DNA of 64,000 nt from Bacillota bacterium (GTDB lineage Bacteria > Bacillota_C > Negativicutes > JAEYSJ01), in assembly GCA_023434855.1 (NCBI GenBank), contig JAEYSJ010000066.1:11206-75205 (forward strand). Direction: 5' to 3'. The position numbers and the translations under genes were made by a program. This document shows, in pieces, positions 54,790 through 62,822 of the stretch (its first letter is position 1; each line of letters opens with the position of its first letter). Under the pieces are notes generated by a model. That model was given only the letters and a program-made list of their open reading frames with translations, searched no databases and was not told where the DNA came from.

Positions 54790-56115
54790 ATGGCAAAAAG
54801 CTTTCGTGGGGGTGTGCATCCCGACGATCGGAAACGGTACACCGCAACAAAACCTATTGAGGTTGCGCCAATACCGCAGAAAGTTATCATTCCTACCAGA
54901 CAACACATTGGCGCGCCCTGTTCGCCGGTAGTTAAGGTGGGAGACTTGGTAAAAAAAGGCCAGGTTATTGCTGAAGCTCAAGCATTTGTATCCAGTCCTA
55001 TTCATGCCTCTATTTCCGGCAAAGTAGCAGAGATAGCTGAATATCCTCATTCAGTATTTGGTTCATGCATGTCGATCGTGATTGAAAGCGATGGCAAGGA
55101 TGAGTGGATAGAAGGCCTGCCGCTCAGTCGTGATTGGAAATCGCTTGATGTAGCCGCTCTTAAAGAAATAATTCGCCAATCAGGTATGGTTGGTATGGGT
55201 GGCGCGACATTCCCAACTCACGTAAAGATGGCTCCACCGGCCGAGAAACCGATTGATAGTTTCATCTTAAACGGCGCCGAATGTGAACCTTTTCTTACAG
55301 CTGACCACCGGGTAATGCTGGAGCAGACTGCCCGTGTTATTACCGGTATGCAAATAGCTATGAAGGTTTTGGGTGTTAACAAAGGATATATTGGCATTGA
55401 AGAAAACAAGCCTGATGCCATTGAATTTATGAGAAAAGCTGTCAGCGGCACGCCTATTGAAGTAGTGCCTCTTAAAACTAAGTACCCGCAAGGTGCTGAA
55501 AAGACCTTGATTAAAGTAGTGCTTGACCGCGAGGTGCCTTCAGGCGGACTGCCGATGGATGTCGGCGTGGTGGTACAAAATGTAGGTACAGTAGTGGCAA
55601 TCGCCGATGCGGTGGAAAAAGGCATACCGCTTGTTGAGCGGGTAACTACAATTACCGGCGGCGCAATTGTTGAGCCGAAAAACTTGTTGCTGCGCGTTGG
55701 CACAACTTTCGCCGAAGCGATAAGTTTCTGCGGCGGGTTTAAAGAAAATCCGGTAAAGATTATCAGCGGCGGACCCATGATGGGTATGGCCCAAAGCAAT
55801 CTTGATGTATCGATCATAAAAGGTACTTCCGGCATTCTTGCTTTAAGTGAAGCTGATATTAATATTGGTCCTGAACGTCCGTGCATCCGCTGCGGCCGCT
55901 GTGTTGACGCCTGTCCTATGGGCCTGGTGCCAAGCATGCTGAGCATTGTCGGTGAACGAGGTCTGTACCAGGTGGCCAAAGAACAATATGATTTGCTGGA
56001 TTGCGTAGAATGCGGTTCCTGTGTTTATACTTGTCCGGCTAAACGTAACATTGTGCATTATATTAAACTGTGTAAAGCGCAAAATGCGGCTGCGGCTGCG
56101 GCGGCGAAGAAATAG
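54790..56115 (+). CDS. rnfC: Rnf complex subunit C
   Basis: RnfC is the NADH-binding peripheral subunit of the ferredoxin:NAD+ oxidoreductase. The 441-aa protein has an N-terminal biotinyl-lipoyl-like domain, the GMGGATFPTHVKM motif near 138 for NADH/FMN binding, and two C-terminal [4Fe-4S] motifs (CIRCGRCVDACPMG near 365, CVECGSCVYTCPAK near 404). AAGGGGTGA precedes the ATG. It opens the rnfCDGEAB operon. Confidence 0.95.
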   Translation: MAKSFRGGVHPDDRKRYTATKPIEVAPIPQKVIIPTRQHIGAPCSPVVKVGDLVKKGQVIAEAQAFVSSPIHASISGKVAEIAEYPHSVFGSCMSIVIESDGKDEWIEGLPLSRDWKSLDVAALKEIIRQSGMVGMGGATFPTHVKMAPPAEKPIDSFILNGAECEPFLTADHRVMLEQTARVITGMQIAMKVLGVNKGYIGIEENKPDAIEFMRKAVSGTPIEVVPLKTKYPQGAEKTLIKVVLDREVPSGGLPMDVGVVVQNVGTVVAIADAVEKGIPLVERVTTITGGAIVEPKNLLLRVGTTFAEAISFCGGFKENPVKIISGGPMMGMAQSNLDVSIIKGTSGILALSEADINIGPERPCIRCGRCVDACPMGLVPSMLSIVGERGLYQVAKEQYDLLDCVECGSCVYTCPAKRNIVHYIKLCKAQNAAAAAAAKK

Positions 56116-56126
56116 GAGGTGGCGGC

Positions 56127-57131
56127 ATGAGTGCAGAAGCAAAAATGGAAGTCGGTACACTAACGGTTTCGGCATCACCGCACATCCGGTGTGACGAATC
56201 CATTTCGAAAATTATGTGGAGTGTTAATCTGGCGTTGGCGCCGGCAGCATTATTTTCAGTTTATAATTTTGGTGTTCCCGCATTGATAAATATAGTTGTC
56301 TGTATTGTCGCAGCGGTGGCTACTGAATACTTTGTTCTTAAATGGCAGGAAAAACCCATGGCTGTCAATGACGGCAGCGCTTTTCTGACAGGTCTTTTAC
56401 TGGCGATGAATATTCCCGCGACAGTGCCATGGTATATGCCGCTCTTAGGTGCGGTGGTTGCGATCGGTATTGCTAAACACACTATGGGCGGAATTGGCTA
56501 TAATATTTTTAACCCTGCCCTGGTAGGACGTGCATTTTTATTGGCATCCTGGCCGATTGCCATGACAACCTGGCCTACTCCCAATAGTTTACTCGGAAAA
56601 GTCGACGGGGTAACGTCAGCTACGCCGCTCGGTGTTCTGAAATTACAAGGCTATGAAAAGCTGGTACAGTTATTTGGCGACAAAATGGATATGTATAAAG
56701 CGTTATTTATCGGCACCCGGGGCGGCAGTATGGGGGAAACCTCAGCCATTCTGTTGATTCTTGGCGGGATATATCTTATTTACCGCGGTTATATCAGCTG
56801 GCAGGTACCGGTAGTTATGATTGGCACAGTGGGATTGCTAACCTGGGCTTTTGGCGGTCATGCCGGATTATTTAGCGGTGATCCTATTTTTAATATGATT
56901 TCCGGCGGACTTATACTTGGTGCTTTCTATATGGCTACCGATATGGTGACAATTCCTATTACCATTAAGGGGCAGGTTATATTTGCTGTTGGCGCCGGTT
57001 TGCTTACTGTCTTGATTCGTTTGTTGGGCGGTTATCCTGAGGGCGTGTGTTATGCAATTTTGCTGATGAACTCGGTGACCCCGCTTATTGACCGCTTTGT
57101 TAAACCTGCTAAATTCGGGGCGAGGAGGTAG
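56127..57131 (+). CDS. rnfD: Rnf complex subunit D
   Basis: The 334-aa membrane protein has about nine or ten helices. GVTSATPLGVLK near residue 155 contains the Thr that carries covalent FMN in this family. NPALVGRAFLLASWP near 128 is conserved. GGAGGTGG precedes the ATG. RnfD forms part of the membrane ion-translocating core. Confidence 0.95.
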   Translation: MSAEAKMEVGTLTVSASPHIRCDESISKIMWSVNLALAPAALFSVYNFGVPALINIVVCIVAAVATEYFVLKWQEKPMAVNDGSAFLTGLLLAMNIPATVPWYMPLLGAVVAIGIAKHTMGGIGYNIFNPALVGRAFLLASWPIAMTTWPTPNSLLGKVDGVTSATPLGVLKLQGYEKLVQLFGDKMDMYKALFIGTRGGSMGETSAILLILGGIYLIYRGYISWQVPVVMIGTVGLLTWAFGGHAGLFSGDPIFNMISGGLILGAFYMATDMVTIPITIKGQVIFAVGAGLLTVLIRLLGGYPEGVCYAILLMNSVTPLIDRFVKPAKFGARR

Positions 57132-57136
57132 GATAT

Positions 57137-57700
57137 ATGTCACATGGACATGAAGAGAATAGCAGCATATTTAAAATTGGTATCAATTTGACAATTGCCT
57201 GTTTGCTGTCAGGCGTGATTATTTCCGGCGTATATGCCATCACTGCCCCGGCAGCAGCTCAATCGCGGATTGATCTCAAGAATAAGGCCATGAAGGAATT
57301 GGTGGCTGATGCCAAGGAGTTTAAGCCGATCGAGGGTAAAACTGACTGGTATCTCGCGATGAAAGACGGTAAAATTTTGGCTTATGTAGTGCCTGCTGAG
57401 ACTAAAGGTTATGGCGGTGCTATTAAAATGGTTACCGCCATTACAACTGACGGAAAAGTAATTGACTATAAAATCCTGTCACATAATGAAACGCCGGGTT
57501 TAGGTGACAAAGCGTCTGAGGATTTCTTCCGCAAGCGGTTCCATGGCAAGGGTGCGGAAGATTTGGAAGTGGTAAAAGTTCCTAGCGAAAAGAATATCCA
57601 GGCATTGACCGGCGCGACCATTTCTTCCCGCGCCGTGACCAAAGGAATCAAGGAAGCTGTTGAAGAAGTTACCGCTTATGCGGCTAGCCAGAAGAAGTGA
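57137..57700 (+). CDS. rnfG: Rnf complex subunit G
   Basis: The 187-aa protein has one N-terminal membrane helix (INLTIACLLSGVIISGVYAI) and an extracytoplasmic FMN-binding domain. GYGGAIKMVTAI near 95 and the FMN-attachment segment LTGATISSRAVTKGI near 153 are clear. It overlaps the open frame of rnfE by a few bases. RnfG receives electrons inside the complex. Confidence 0.95.
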   Translation: MSHGHEENSSIFKIGINLTIACLLSGVIISGVYAITAPAAAQSRIDLKNKAMKELVADAKEFKPIEGKTDWYLAMKDGKILAYVVPAETKGYGGAIKMVTAITTDGKVIDYKILSHNETPGLGDKASEDFFRKRFHGKGAEDLEVVKVPSEKNIQALTGATISSRAVTKGIKEAVEEVTAYAASQKK

Positions 57701-57711
57701 GGTGTGAGAAT

Positions 57712-58362
57712 ATGAATTTGTGGCAGATATTTTCTAAAGGGCTGTTTGAGCAAAACCCCATATTCCGCCTTGCCTTGAGCTTATGCCCGGCGCTTGCGGT
57801 TACGTCAACGGTCATAAATGCGTTGGCGATGGGGTTGTCTGTAATGTTTGTTATTACCGCTAACAATGTGGTAGTATCGATATTCCGTAAATTAGTTAAT
57901 CCGAAAGTTCGTGTTCCGGTATATATTACTTCTATTGCCACTATTGTTACTGTTGTACAGTTAGTTTTAGAAGCTTATTTCCCTGAGCTGTTTAAGGCGT
58001 TAAGCATTTATCTGGCGCTGATTGTGGTATTTGCCATCATTTTGGCCCGGGCCGAAGTGTTCGCCGCCAAGAATACTGTCGTTCCGTCATTCTTTGATGG
58101 TTTGGGAATGGGCGCCGGTTTTGCCGGTGCAATGGTGATGATTGGTATTATCCGTGAACTGTTTGGGGCCGGAACTATAGCCGGTTTCCCGGTAATGGGA
58201 GCATCCTACAATCCGGCGCTTATCATGGTTTTACCGCCAGGCGGTTTTATTCTGATCGGCGTGATGATTGCCAGCTTTAATCTGATTGGTGAATATCAGG
58301 ACAAAGCAAAGGAAGCCAAAGCTAAACTTGCGCTAAACGCTGTGCAAAGGGGTGAAGCATAA
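57712..58362 (+). CDS. rnfE: Rnf complex subunit E
   Basis: The roughly 216-aa membrane protein begins MNLWQIFSKGLFEQNPIF, the usual RnfE start, and has six predicted helices with the conserved GMGAGFAGAMVMIGIIRELFG near 131. The ATG at 57712 follows GAGGTGTGAG; a GTG at 57697 is an alternative. Its stop overlaps the rnfA start. Confidence 0.94.
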   Translation: MNLWQIFSKGLFEQNPIFRLALSLCPALAVTSTVINALAMGLSVMFVITANNVVVSIFRKLVNPKVRVPVYITSIATIVTVVQLVLEAYFPELFKALSIYLALIVVFAIILARAEVFAAKNTVVPSFFDGLGMGAGFAGAMVMIGIIRELFGAGTIAGFPVMGASYNPALIMVLPPGGFILIGVMIASFNLIGEYQDKAKEAKAKLALNAVQRGEA

Positions 58363-58943
58363 TGGGTGAATACTTTACCCTGTTTATGGGAGCGGTAGTT
58401 GTAAACAACTTCGTATTGACCCGCTTCTTAGGACTGTGTATTTTCTTTGGTGTATCAAAAAACTTTAATGCTTCTGTCGGTATGGGCATGGCCGTTACCT
58501 CGGTTATGACGTTGAGTTCTATTCTGGCATGGGTAGTGTATAATTATGTTTTGCTTCCGTTTGGTTTGACATTCCTGACTACAGTAGTATTTGTTGTATT
58601 GATTGCCAGCTTTGTACAGTTGTTGGAAATGATTATCAAAAAACACGCGCCCGCTTTGTATAATATGTGGGGCATTTACCTGGTGCTGATTGCTACTAAC
58701 TGTATCGTGCTGGGCGTACCGCTCTTAAACGCAGAATCCAATTTTAACTTTGCTAAGAGTGTCGTACATGCTATCGGCTCCGGCGCAGGCTTTGCATTAG
58801 CCATTATTCTTATGGCCAGCCTGCGTGAAAAGCTGCAGTATGCGGATGTACCCAAGTCGTTGGAAGGTCTTGGCATTGCCTTTATTTTAGCTGGAATGCT
58901 GGCCTTATCTTTCTTCGGCTTCTCGGGCATGATTCCGCTATAA
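58362..58943 (+). CDS. rnfA: Rnf complex subunit A
   Basis: The 193-aa membrane protein has six helices and the signature VNNFVLTRFLGLCIFFGVSK near residue 13-32, with NCIVLGVPLLNAE near 107. RnfA and RnfE are inverted paralogues that bind an intramembrane [2Fe-2S] cluster. It starts at the overlap with the rnfE stop codon. Confidence 0.95.
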   Translation: MGEYFTLFMGAVVVNNFVLTRFLGLCIFFGVSKNFNASVGMGMAVTSVMTLSSILAWVVYNYVLLPFGLTFLTTVVFVVLIASFVQLLEMIIKKHAPALYNMWGIYLVLIATNCIVLGVPLLNAESNFNFAKSVVHAIGSGAGFALAIILMASLREKLQYADVPKSLEGLGIAFILAGMLALSFFGFSGMIPL

Positions 58944-58967
58944 AATGGAGCGGAGGGAATAAATATA

Positions 58968-59840
58968 ATGGAGAAAGCATTATATATTTTGATTGTATTG
59001 TCGTCTTTGGGTTTGTTCTTCGGCTTTGTGCTGGCCTTTGCCAACAAAAAATTTGCCATAGAAGTCAACCCGCTGATTCATATCGTTGAAGATGTGTTGC
59101 CGAAAGGACAGTGTGGCGCCTGCGGCTATGCTGGATGTATGGCTTACGCCGAAGCAGTTGTGCTCAATCCTGATGTATCACCCAGTTTGTGTATTCCTGG
59201 CAAAGAACCTGTTGCCAAAGCGGTTGCCGAGCTTACCGGGAAGGCAGCAGCTGAAATTGAACCGAGAATTGCCCAGGTGAAATGCGCCGGTACTGGGGCC
59301 AAAGCGGTAAAAGGATATGAATATCACGGTGTTCAGGATTGTGCAGCCGCCAATCTACTTTTTGGGGGACATAAGGCTTGTAAATATGGTTGTCTCGGAC
59401 TTGGTACCTGTGTGCGCAGCTGCCCGTTTAACGCGATGACCATGAGTCCGGATGGACTGCCGATTGTGGATCCTGATAAATGTACTGGTTGCGGCAAATG
59501 CGAGACAGTTTGTCCGAAACAAGTTATTGCCATGATGCCGCTTGATACCCATGTACGTGTAAACTGTAATTCTAAGGATAAAGGCCCTGTTGCCAAAAAG
59601 CTTTGCAGCGCGGCCTGCATTAGCTGCACCTTGTGTATGAAACAATGCCCGTACGGTGCTATTAAGATGGGCAACAACTTAGCTGTTGTGGATACAAGTG
59701 TTTGTAAGGAAAAATGTTCTGATGCCGTATGTTTGGCTAAATGCCCGACGAAGGCGATCCGTCCGTTTGTAAAGGGGATTGTCCCAGGGAATGAGACCCA
59801 AGCCGATGTGGAAACTGCTTGTGCATCTTGTGCTAAATAA
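58968..59840 (+). CDS. rnfB: Rnf complex subunit B
   Basis: RnfB accepts electrons from reduced ferredoxin. The 290-aa protein has an N-terminal membrane helix, the [4Fe-4S] domain GQCGACGYAGCMAYAEAV near 44, and a string of ferredoxin clusters (CKYGCLGLGTCVRSCP, CTGCGKCETVCP, CISCTLCMKQCP, then a CKEKCSDAVCLAKCP). It ends the operon and is followed by a terminator. Confidence 0.95.
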   Translation: MEKALYILIVLSSLGLFFGFVLAFANKKFAIEVNPLIHIVEDVLPKGQCGACGYAGCMAYAEAVVLNPDVSPSLCIPGKEPVAKAVAELTGKAAAEIEPRIAQVKCAGTGAKAVKGYEYHGVQDCAAANLLFGGHKACKYGCLGLGTCVRSCPFNAMTMSPDGLPIVDPDKCTGCGKCETVCPKQVIAMMPLDTHVRVNCNSKDKGPVAKKLCSAACISCTLCMKQCPYGAIKMGNNLAVVDTSVCKEKCSDAVCLAKCPTKAIRPFVKGIVPGNETQADVETACASCAK

Positions 59841-59860
59841 TATAGGATAATTGACAAAAA

Positions 59861-59891
59861 AACGAAGAGGGAAAACCCTCTTCGTTTTTCT
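59861..59891 (+). terminator. Intrinsic terminator after rnfB
   Basis: AACGAAGAGGG at 59861-59871 pairs with CCCTCTTCGTT at 59876-59886, followed by T. Confidence 0.9.
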
Positions 59892-59946
59892 TATATCAGA
59901 GTTCTTGGTCATAGTCAGCTTGTTCTGGTTCTTGAATTACGGGAGT

Positions 59947-60097
59947 ACACAGAGTGGAACGGCTTATATATCCATTCGCGCAGTCAAATCGGGATATTAT
60001 ATGGCATTAAAATGTGGACGAAGGGTAATACGTTGAGTTTGGGACGTCGCAGGGAATAAGGGTATTAATAATAACCCTCCGTGGTTAGTCGTATCCC
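59947..60097. repeat. Degenerate copy of the CACAGAGGA array
   Basis: It starts ACACAGAGTGGAACGGC and ends GGTTAGTCGTATCCC, both shared with the repeat at 17419-17592, but the 9-nt units have largely been lost. Confidence 0.6.
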
Positions 60098-60221
60098 AAG
60101 GCCGCGTAAGCGGTGTTGCCACATTTATTGTTTAGTGTAAGCAGACCTACAATTTAATTAGTGAAATAAATAACAAATAAAAGCAAGGTGTTTTTGGTAT
60201 TTAAGACAGAGGGGATACTCC

Positions 60222-60255
60222 TTTTAATATTGTGAATATATTCACAATATTAAAA
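60222..60255. promoter_or_regulatory. 34-bp perfect palindrome containing a consensus Rex-type operator
   Basis: Positions 60230-60247 read TTGTGAATATATTCACAA, an exact TTGTGAA-N4-TTCACAA. The perfect complementarity extends eight bases to each side. It lies about 380 bases before the orphan hydA. A CRP/FNR-type regulator is the alternative because TGTGA-N6-TCACA is also matched. Confidence 0.65.
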
Positions 60256-60337
60256 AAACATAGACGAATAAAAAATATGGTGATATACTATAAAAAACAC
60301 AATACCACTAAAAATCACGATAAAATGGAGGTTTTAT

Positions 60338-60421
60338 ATGAGTAGAGGTAATTATTGTCAATCGAAACAGCGAAAGAAAAACGTTTTATTAACTCATAAT
60401 GTGAAATTATTCACATTATGA
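60338..60421 (+). CDS. Possible 27-residue leader peptide
   Basis: ATG at 60338 has TGGAGG 7 bases upstream and opens 27 codons ending TGA at 60419-60421. The last third of the frame runs through the palindrome at 60393-60422. The peptide begins MSRGNYCQSKQRKKN and is very basic. No homologue is known to me. The Shine-Dalgarno is the main support. Confidence 0.3.
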   Translation: MSRGNYCQSKQRKKNVLLTHNVKLFTL

Positions 60422-60422
60422 G
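60393..60422. promoter_or_regulatory. Second Rex/CRP-like palindrome upstream of hydA
   Basis: Positions 60399-60416 read ATGTGAAATTATTCACAT. Complementary arms of 13 bp extend from 60393 to 60422 around ATTA. It lies 169 bases from the first palindrome, centre to centre. Confidence 0.6.
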
Positions 60423-60451
60423 AAATTTGCAACCTAGACAGAGGGGGCGAT

Positions 60452-60502
60452 ATGAAAAAATATTATAAAATAATTGCGTCAGCTATGTATTTAATTATTT
60501 GA
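60452..60502 (+). CDS. Possible 16-residue leader peptide
   Basis: ATG at 60452 follows AGAGGGGGCGAT and encodes MKKYYKIIASAMYLII before TGA. It looks like the start of a signal sequence cut short. The good Shine-Dalgarno and the position before an orphan hydA make a leader peptide or a decayed gene conceivable. Confidence 0.25.
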   Translation: MKKYYKIIASAMYLII

Positions 60503-60510
60503 ACTATATA

Positions 60511-60528
60511 ATGTGAAAAAAATAACAT
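60511..60528. promoter_or_regulatory. Third, weaker Rex/CRP-like site upstream of hydA
   Basis: ATGTGAAAAAAATAACAT keeps one good half-site and an imperfect second half. It lies 100 bases before the hydA start. Confidence 0.35.
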
Positions 60529-60626
60529 TAATTAATATCCAGTTAAAAGTCCGGTACTTACATAGCTAAAGGTATCCATTGGAAGTAATTACGATTAGTT
60601 ATTTAACAAAATAGAGGGAGGATCAC

Positions 60627-62528
60627 ATGGAATTGGTAAATATGACCATTGATGGTAAGCAAGTTCAAGTGTCTAAGACGGCAACTATACTGGAAGCGGC
60701 AAATAACGCAGGTATTAAGATTCCCACACTGTGCTATCATCCGGAACTCCGCCCGGAAGGCAACTGCAAGGTATGTGTAGTTGAGGTTGAAGGAGAGATG
60801 GTGTCATCTTGCGTTTATCAGGTAGCAGAGGGAATGGTTGTGCGTACTAATACCGAAACTGTATGGGAATCGCGAAAAGTTGCGGTAGAACGACTGCTGG
60901 CTAACCATCCTCAAGACTGTTTATCCTGCCAACGCAATTTAAATTGTGAACTGCAGACGATTGCAGCTGAACTGGGTATTAGTCAGGTCCGCTTTACTAG
61001 CGATCGTAAACAATATCCGTTGGACAAAGGCAATCCGTCACTGGTGAGGGATCCGAATAAATGTATTCTTTGCGGTCGTTGTATTAGAGTGTGTAGTGAC
61101 CGGCAGGGAGTAAACGTATACAGCTTTGCCAATTATGGACCGGATACGGTGGTAGCGCCGGCTATTGATAAGGGGCTACACCGCGTCGCATGCACATATT
61201 GCGGTCAATGTGCCACTGTATGCCCAACAGCGGCAATTGTAATAAAAAACGATATCGCTCCTGTATGGCAGGCGATTTATGATTCCAACAAACATGTAGT
61301 TGTACAGACTGCCCCGGCTGTACGGGTAGCACTTGGAGAAGCACTGGGTCTTAATACAGGAGATATTGTTACAGGTAAAATGGTGGCTGCGTTGCATCGC
61401 TTGGGTTTTGACCGTGTTTTTGACACCAATTTTGCTGCCGACTTAACTATTATGGAAGAAGGTCATGAATTACTTGACAGGGTAATAAACGATGGCGGCG
61501 TGTTACCAATGATTACATCCTGCAGCCCAGGCTGGGTTAACTTTGCAGAGTTGATGTATCCGGATTTACTTGATCATCTGTCTACTGCAAAGTCACCGCA
61601 GCAGATGTTTGGCACGCTGATTAAGACATATTATGCGGAAAAAACAAGCATTGATCCCCAAGATATTGTTTCAGTATCGATTATGCCCTGCACTGCGAAA
61701 AAGGCAGAAGCTGTTCGGGATGATATGTTCACCAGCGGTTATCAGGATGTGGATTATGTACTTACCACATCTGAGCTTGCCCGTATGATTCGTGAAGCCG
61801 GTCTTGATTTTGCTGCTTTACCAGAAGAAGAATTTGACGCGCCTCTTGGCATTGGCAGTGGTGCCGGTGTGATCTTTGGTGTGTCTGGTGGTGTAACTGA
61901 AGCCGCATTGCGTACTTTATCGGAAGTGGTAACAGGCAAAGAACTGGATTTCATTGACTTTCGGGACGTAGTAGGCGGTCTTGCTGGGATAAAAGAAGCC
62001 GAGGTACAGATTGGAGAATTGAAGCTTAAAATTGCCGTGGCGCATACTTTGAAGAATGCCCGTAAATTAATGGATCTTATACGCAAGGGTGAAGCAGATT
62101 ATCACTTTATTGAGATTATGGCTTGTCCCGGCGGCTGCATTAGTGGTGCTGGTCAACCGCGGGCTGTGGCTAAGGATTTCCGTCAAACCCGGATGGATTC
62201 TATCTATGAGTGTGACAAGTGCGCAAGTTTGCGCAAATCCCACCTTAATCCTGCAGTTAAAGAATTGTATGATACATGGCTGGGGAAACCACTGTGTGAA
62301 AAATCCCATGACCTTCTACATACTTACTATATGCATCAGAAACGTGATGAAAATACTGAAACTACTCCGGAAAAAACAGTCCTACCTGGAACTGGTATGC
62401 CAAAGGTCAGTGCCACTCCATTGCCATCCAGGGAAGATTTGGGCCACACGCGGAAAAATATCAACATTGTTGCTGTCACTGAACAATTAATAAAAGGTCA
62501 GAAAATGCCTCACTCTAATAGAAATTAA
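60627..62528 (+). CDS. [FeFe]-hydrogenase catalytic subunit, orphan HydA
   Basis: The 633-aa protein has the NuoG-like [2Fe-2S] domain (CYHPELRPEGNCKVCVVEV), the His-Cys3 site (NHPQDCLSCQRNLNCELQ), two [4Fe-4S] motifs (CILCGRCIRVC, CTYCGQCATVCP) and the H-domain with TSCSPGW, MPCTAKKAE and MACPGGCISGAG. It is paralogous to the protein at 48100 but carries a unique Pro/Lys-rich C-terminal tail of about 55 residues. No hydB or hydC follows; a formate dehydrogenase gene is next after two terminators. It may join the HydB/HydC-like pair at 35264-38496, or the formate dehydrogenase. GAGGGAGG precedes the ATG. Confidence 0.92.
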   Translation: MELVNMTIDGKQVQVSKTATILEAANNAGIKIPTLCYHPELRPEGNCKVCVVEVEGEMVSSCVYQVAEGMVVRTNTETVWESRKVAVERLLANHPQDCLSCQRNLNCELQTIAAELGISQVRFTSDRKQYPLDKGNPSLVRDPNKCILCGRCIRVCSDRQGVNVYSFANYGPDTVVAPAIDKGLHRVACTYCGQCATVCPTAAIVIKNDIAPVWQAIYDSNKHVVVQTAPAVRVALGEALGLNTGDIVTGKMVAALHRLGFDRVFDTNFAADLTIMEEGHELLDRVINDGGVLPMITSCSPGWVNFAELMYPDLLDHLSTAKSPQQMFGTLIKTYYAEKTSIDPQDIVSVSIMPCTAKKAEAVRDDMFTSGYQDVDYVLTTSELARMIREAGLDFAALPEEEFDAPLGIGSGAGVIFGVSGGVTEAALRTLSEVVTGKELDFIDFRDVVGGLAGIKEAEVQIGELKLKIAVAHTLKNARKLMDLIRKGEADYHFIEIMACPGGCISGAGQPRAVAKDFRQTRMDSIYECDKCASLRKSHLNPAVKELYDTWLGKPLCEKSHDLLHTYYMHQKRDENTETTPEKTVLPGTGMPKVSATPLPSREDLGHTRKNINIVAVTEQLIKGQKMPHSNRN

Positions 62529-62598
62529 CCATAGCAACATTGTTAATTGTGTTTTTGGATTCTCAACGTAACTGACAGAAGGATATTAGTTTAAGGGG

Positions 62599-62630
62599 AA
62601 CAATTCCTCGCGAATGAGGAATTGTTTTTA
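62599..62630 (+). terminator. Intrinsic terminator after orphan hydA
   Basis: AACAATTCCTC at 62599-62609 pairs with GAGGAATTGTT at 62615-62625, followed by T. Confidence 0.85.
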
Positions 62631-62672
62631 CAGGCTGGTAGCAGAAAACGTGCTATCAGCCTGTTTCATTTT
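62631..62672 (+). terminator. Second terminator-like hairpin
   Basis: CAGGCTGGTAGCA at 62631-62643 pairs with TGCTATCAGCCTG at 62651-62663 with one G-U pair, followed by TTTCATTTT. Confidence 0.75.
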
Positions 62673-62760
62673 ATATGTAATTTAGAAAAAAATGGTTTTA
62701 TTATAATTGCTTGCAGGAATTTAGAATCCGGCGTTGAAGAATAAGCCATAGAAATAATTT

Positions 62761-62791
62761 ATATCATATGAATAATATTTATATGATATAA
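62761..62791 (+). promoter_or_regulatory. AT-rich palindrome over a -10 element before the formate dehydrogenase gene
   Basis: TATCATAT at 62761-62768 is complementary to ATATGATA at 62780-62787 with 11 bases between. TATAAT at 62786-62791 overlaps its right arm. A regulator binding this site would cover the promoter; which one cannot be told. Confidence 0.4.
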
Positions 62792-62822
62792 TTCTGCCTT
62801 TCAAATATTTTAAGGAGCGTGA

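Noticed and set aside
55218..55979. 253-codon minus-strand frame inside rnfC
   Set aside because: It is a shadow of the rnfC coding frame; the composition is Ser/Pro/Thr-rich and no start signal or family is evident.
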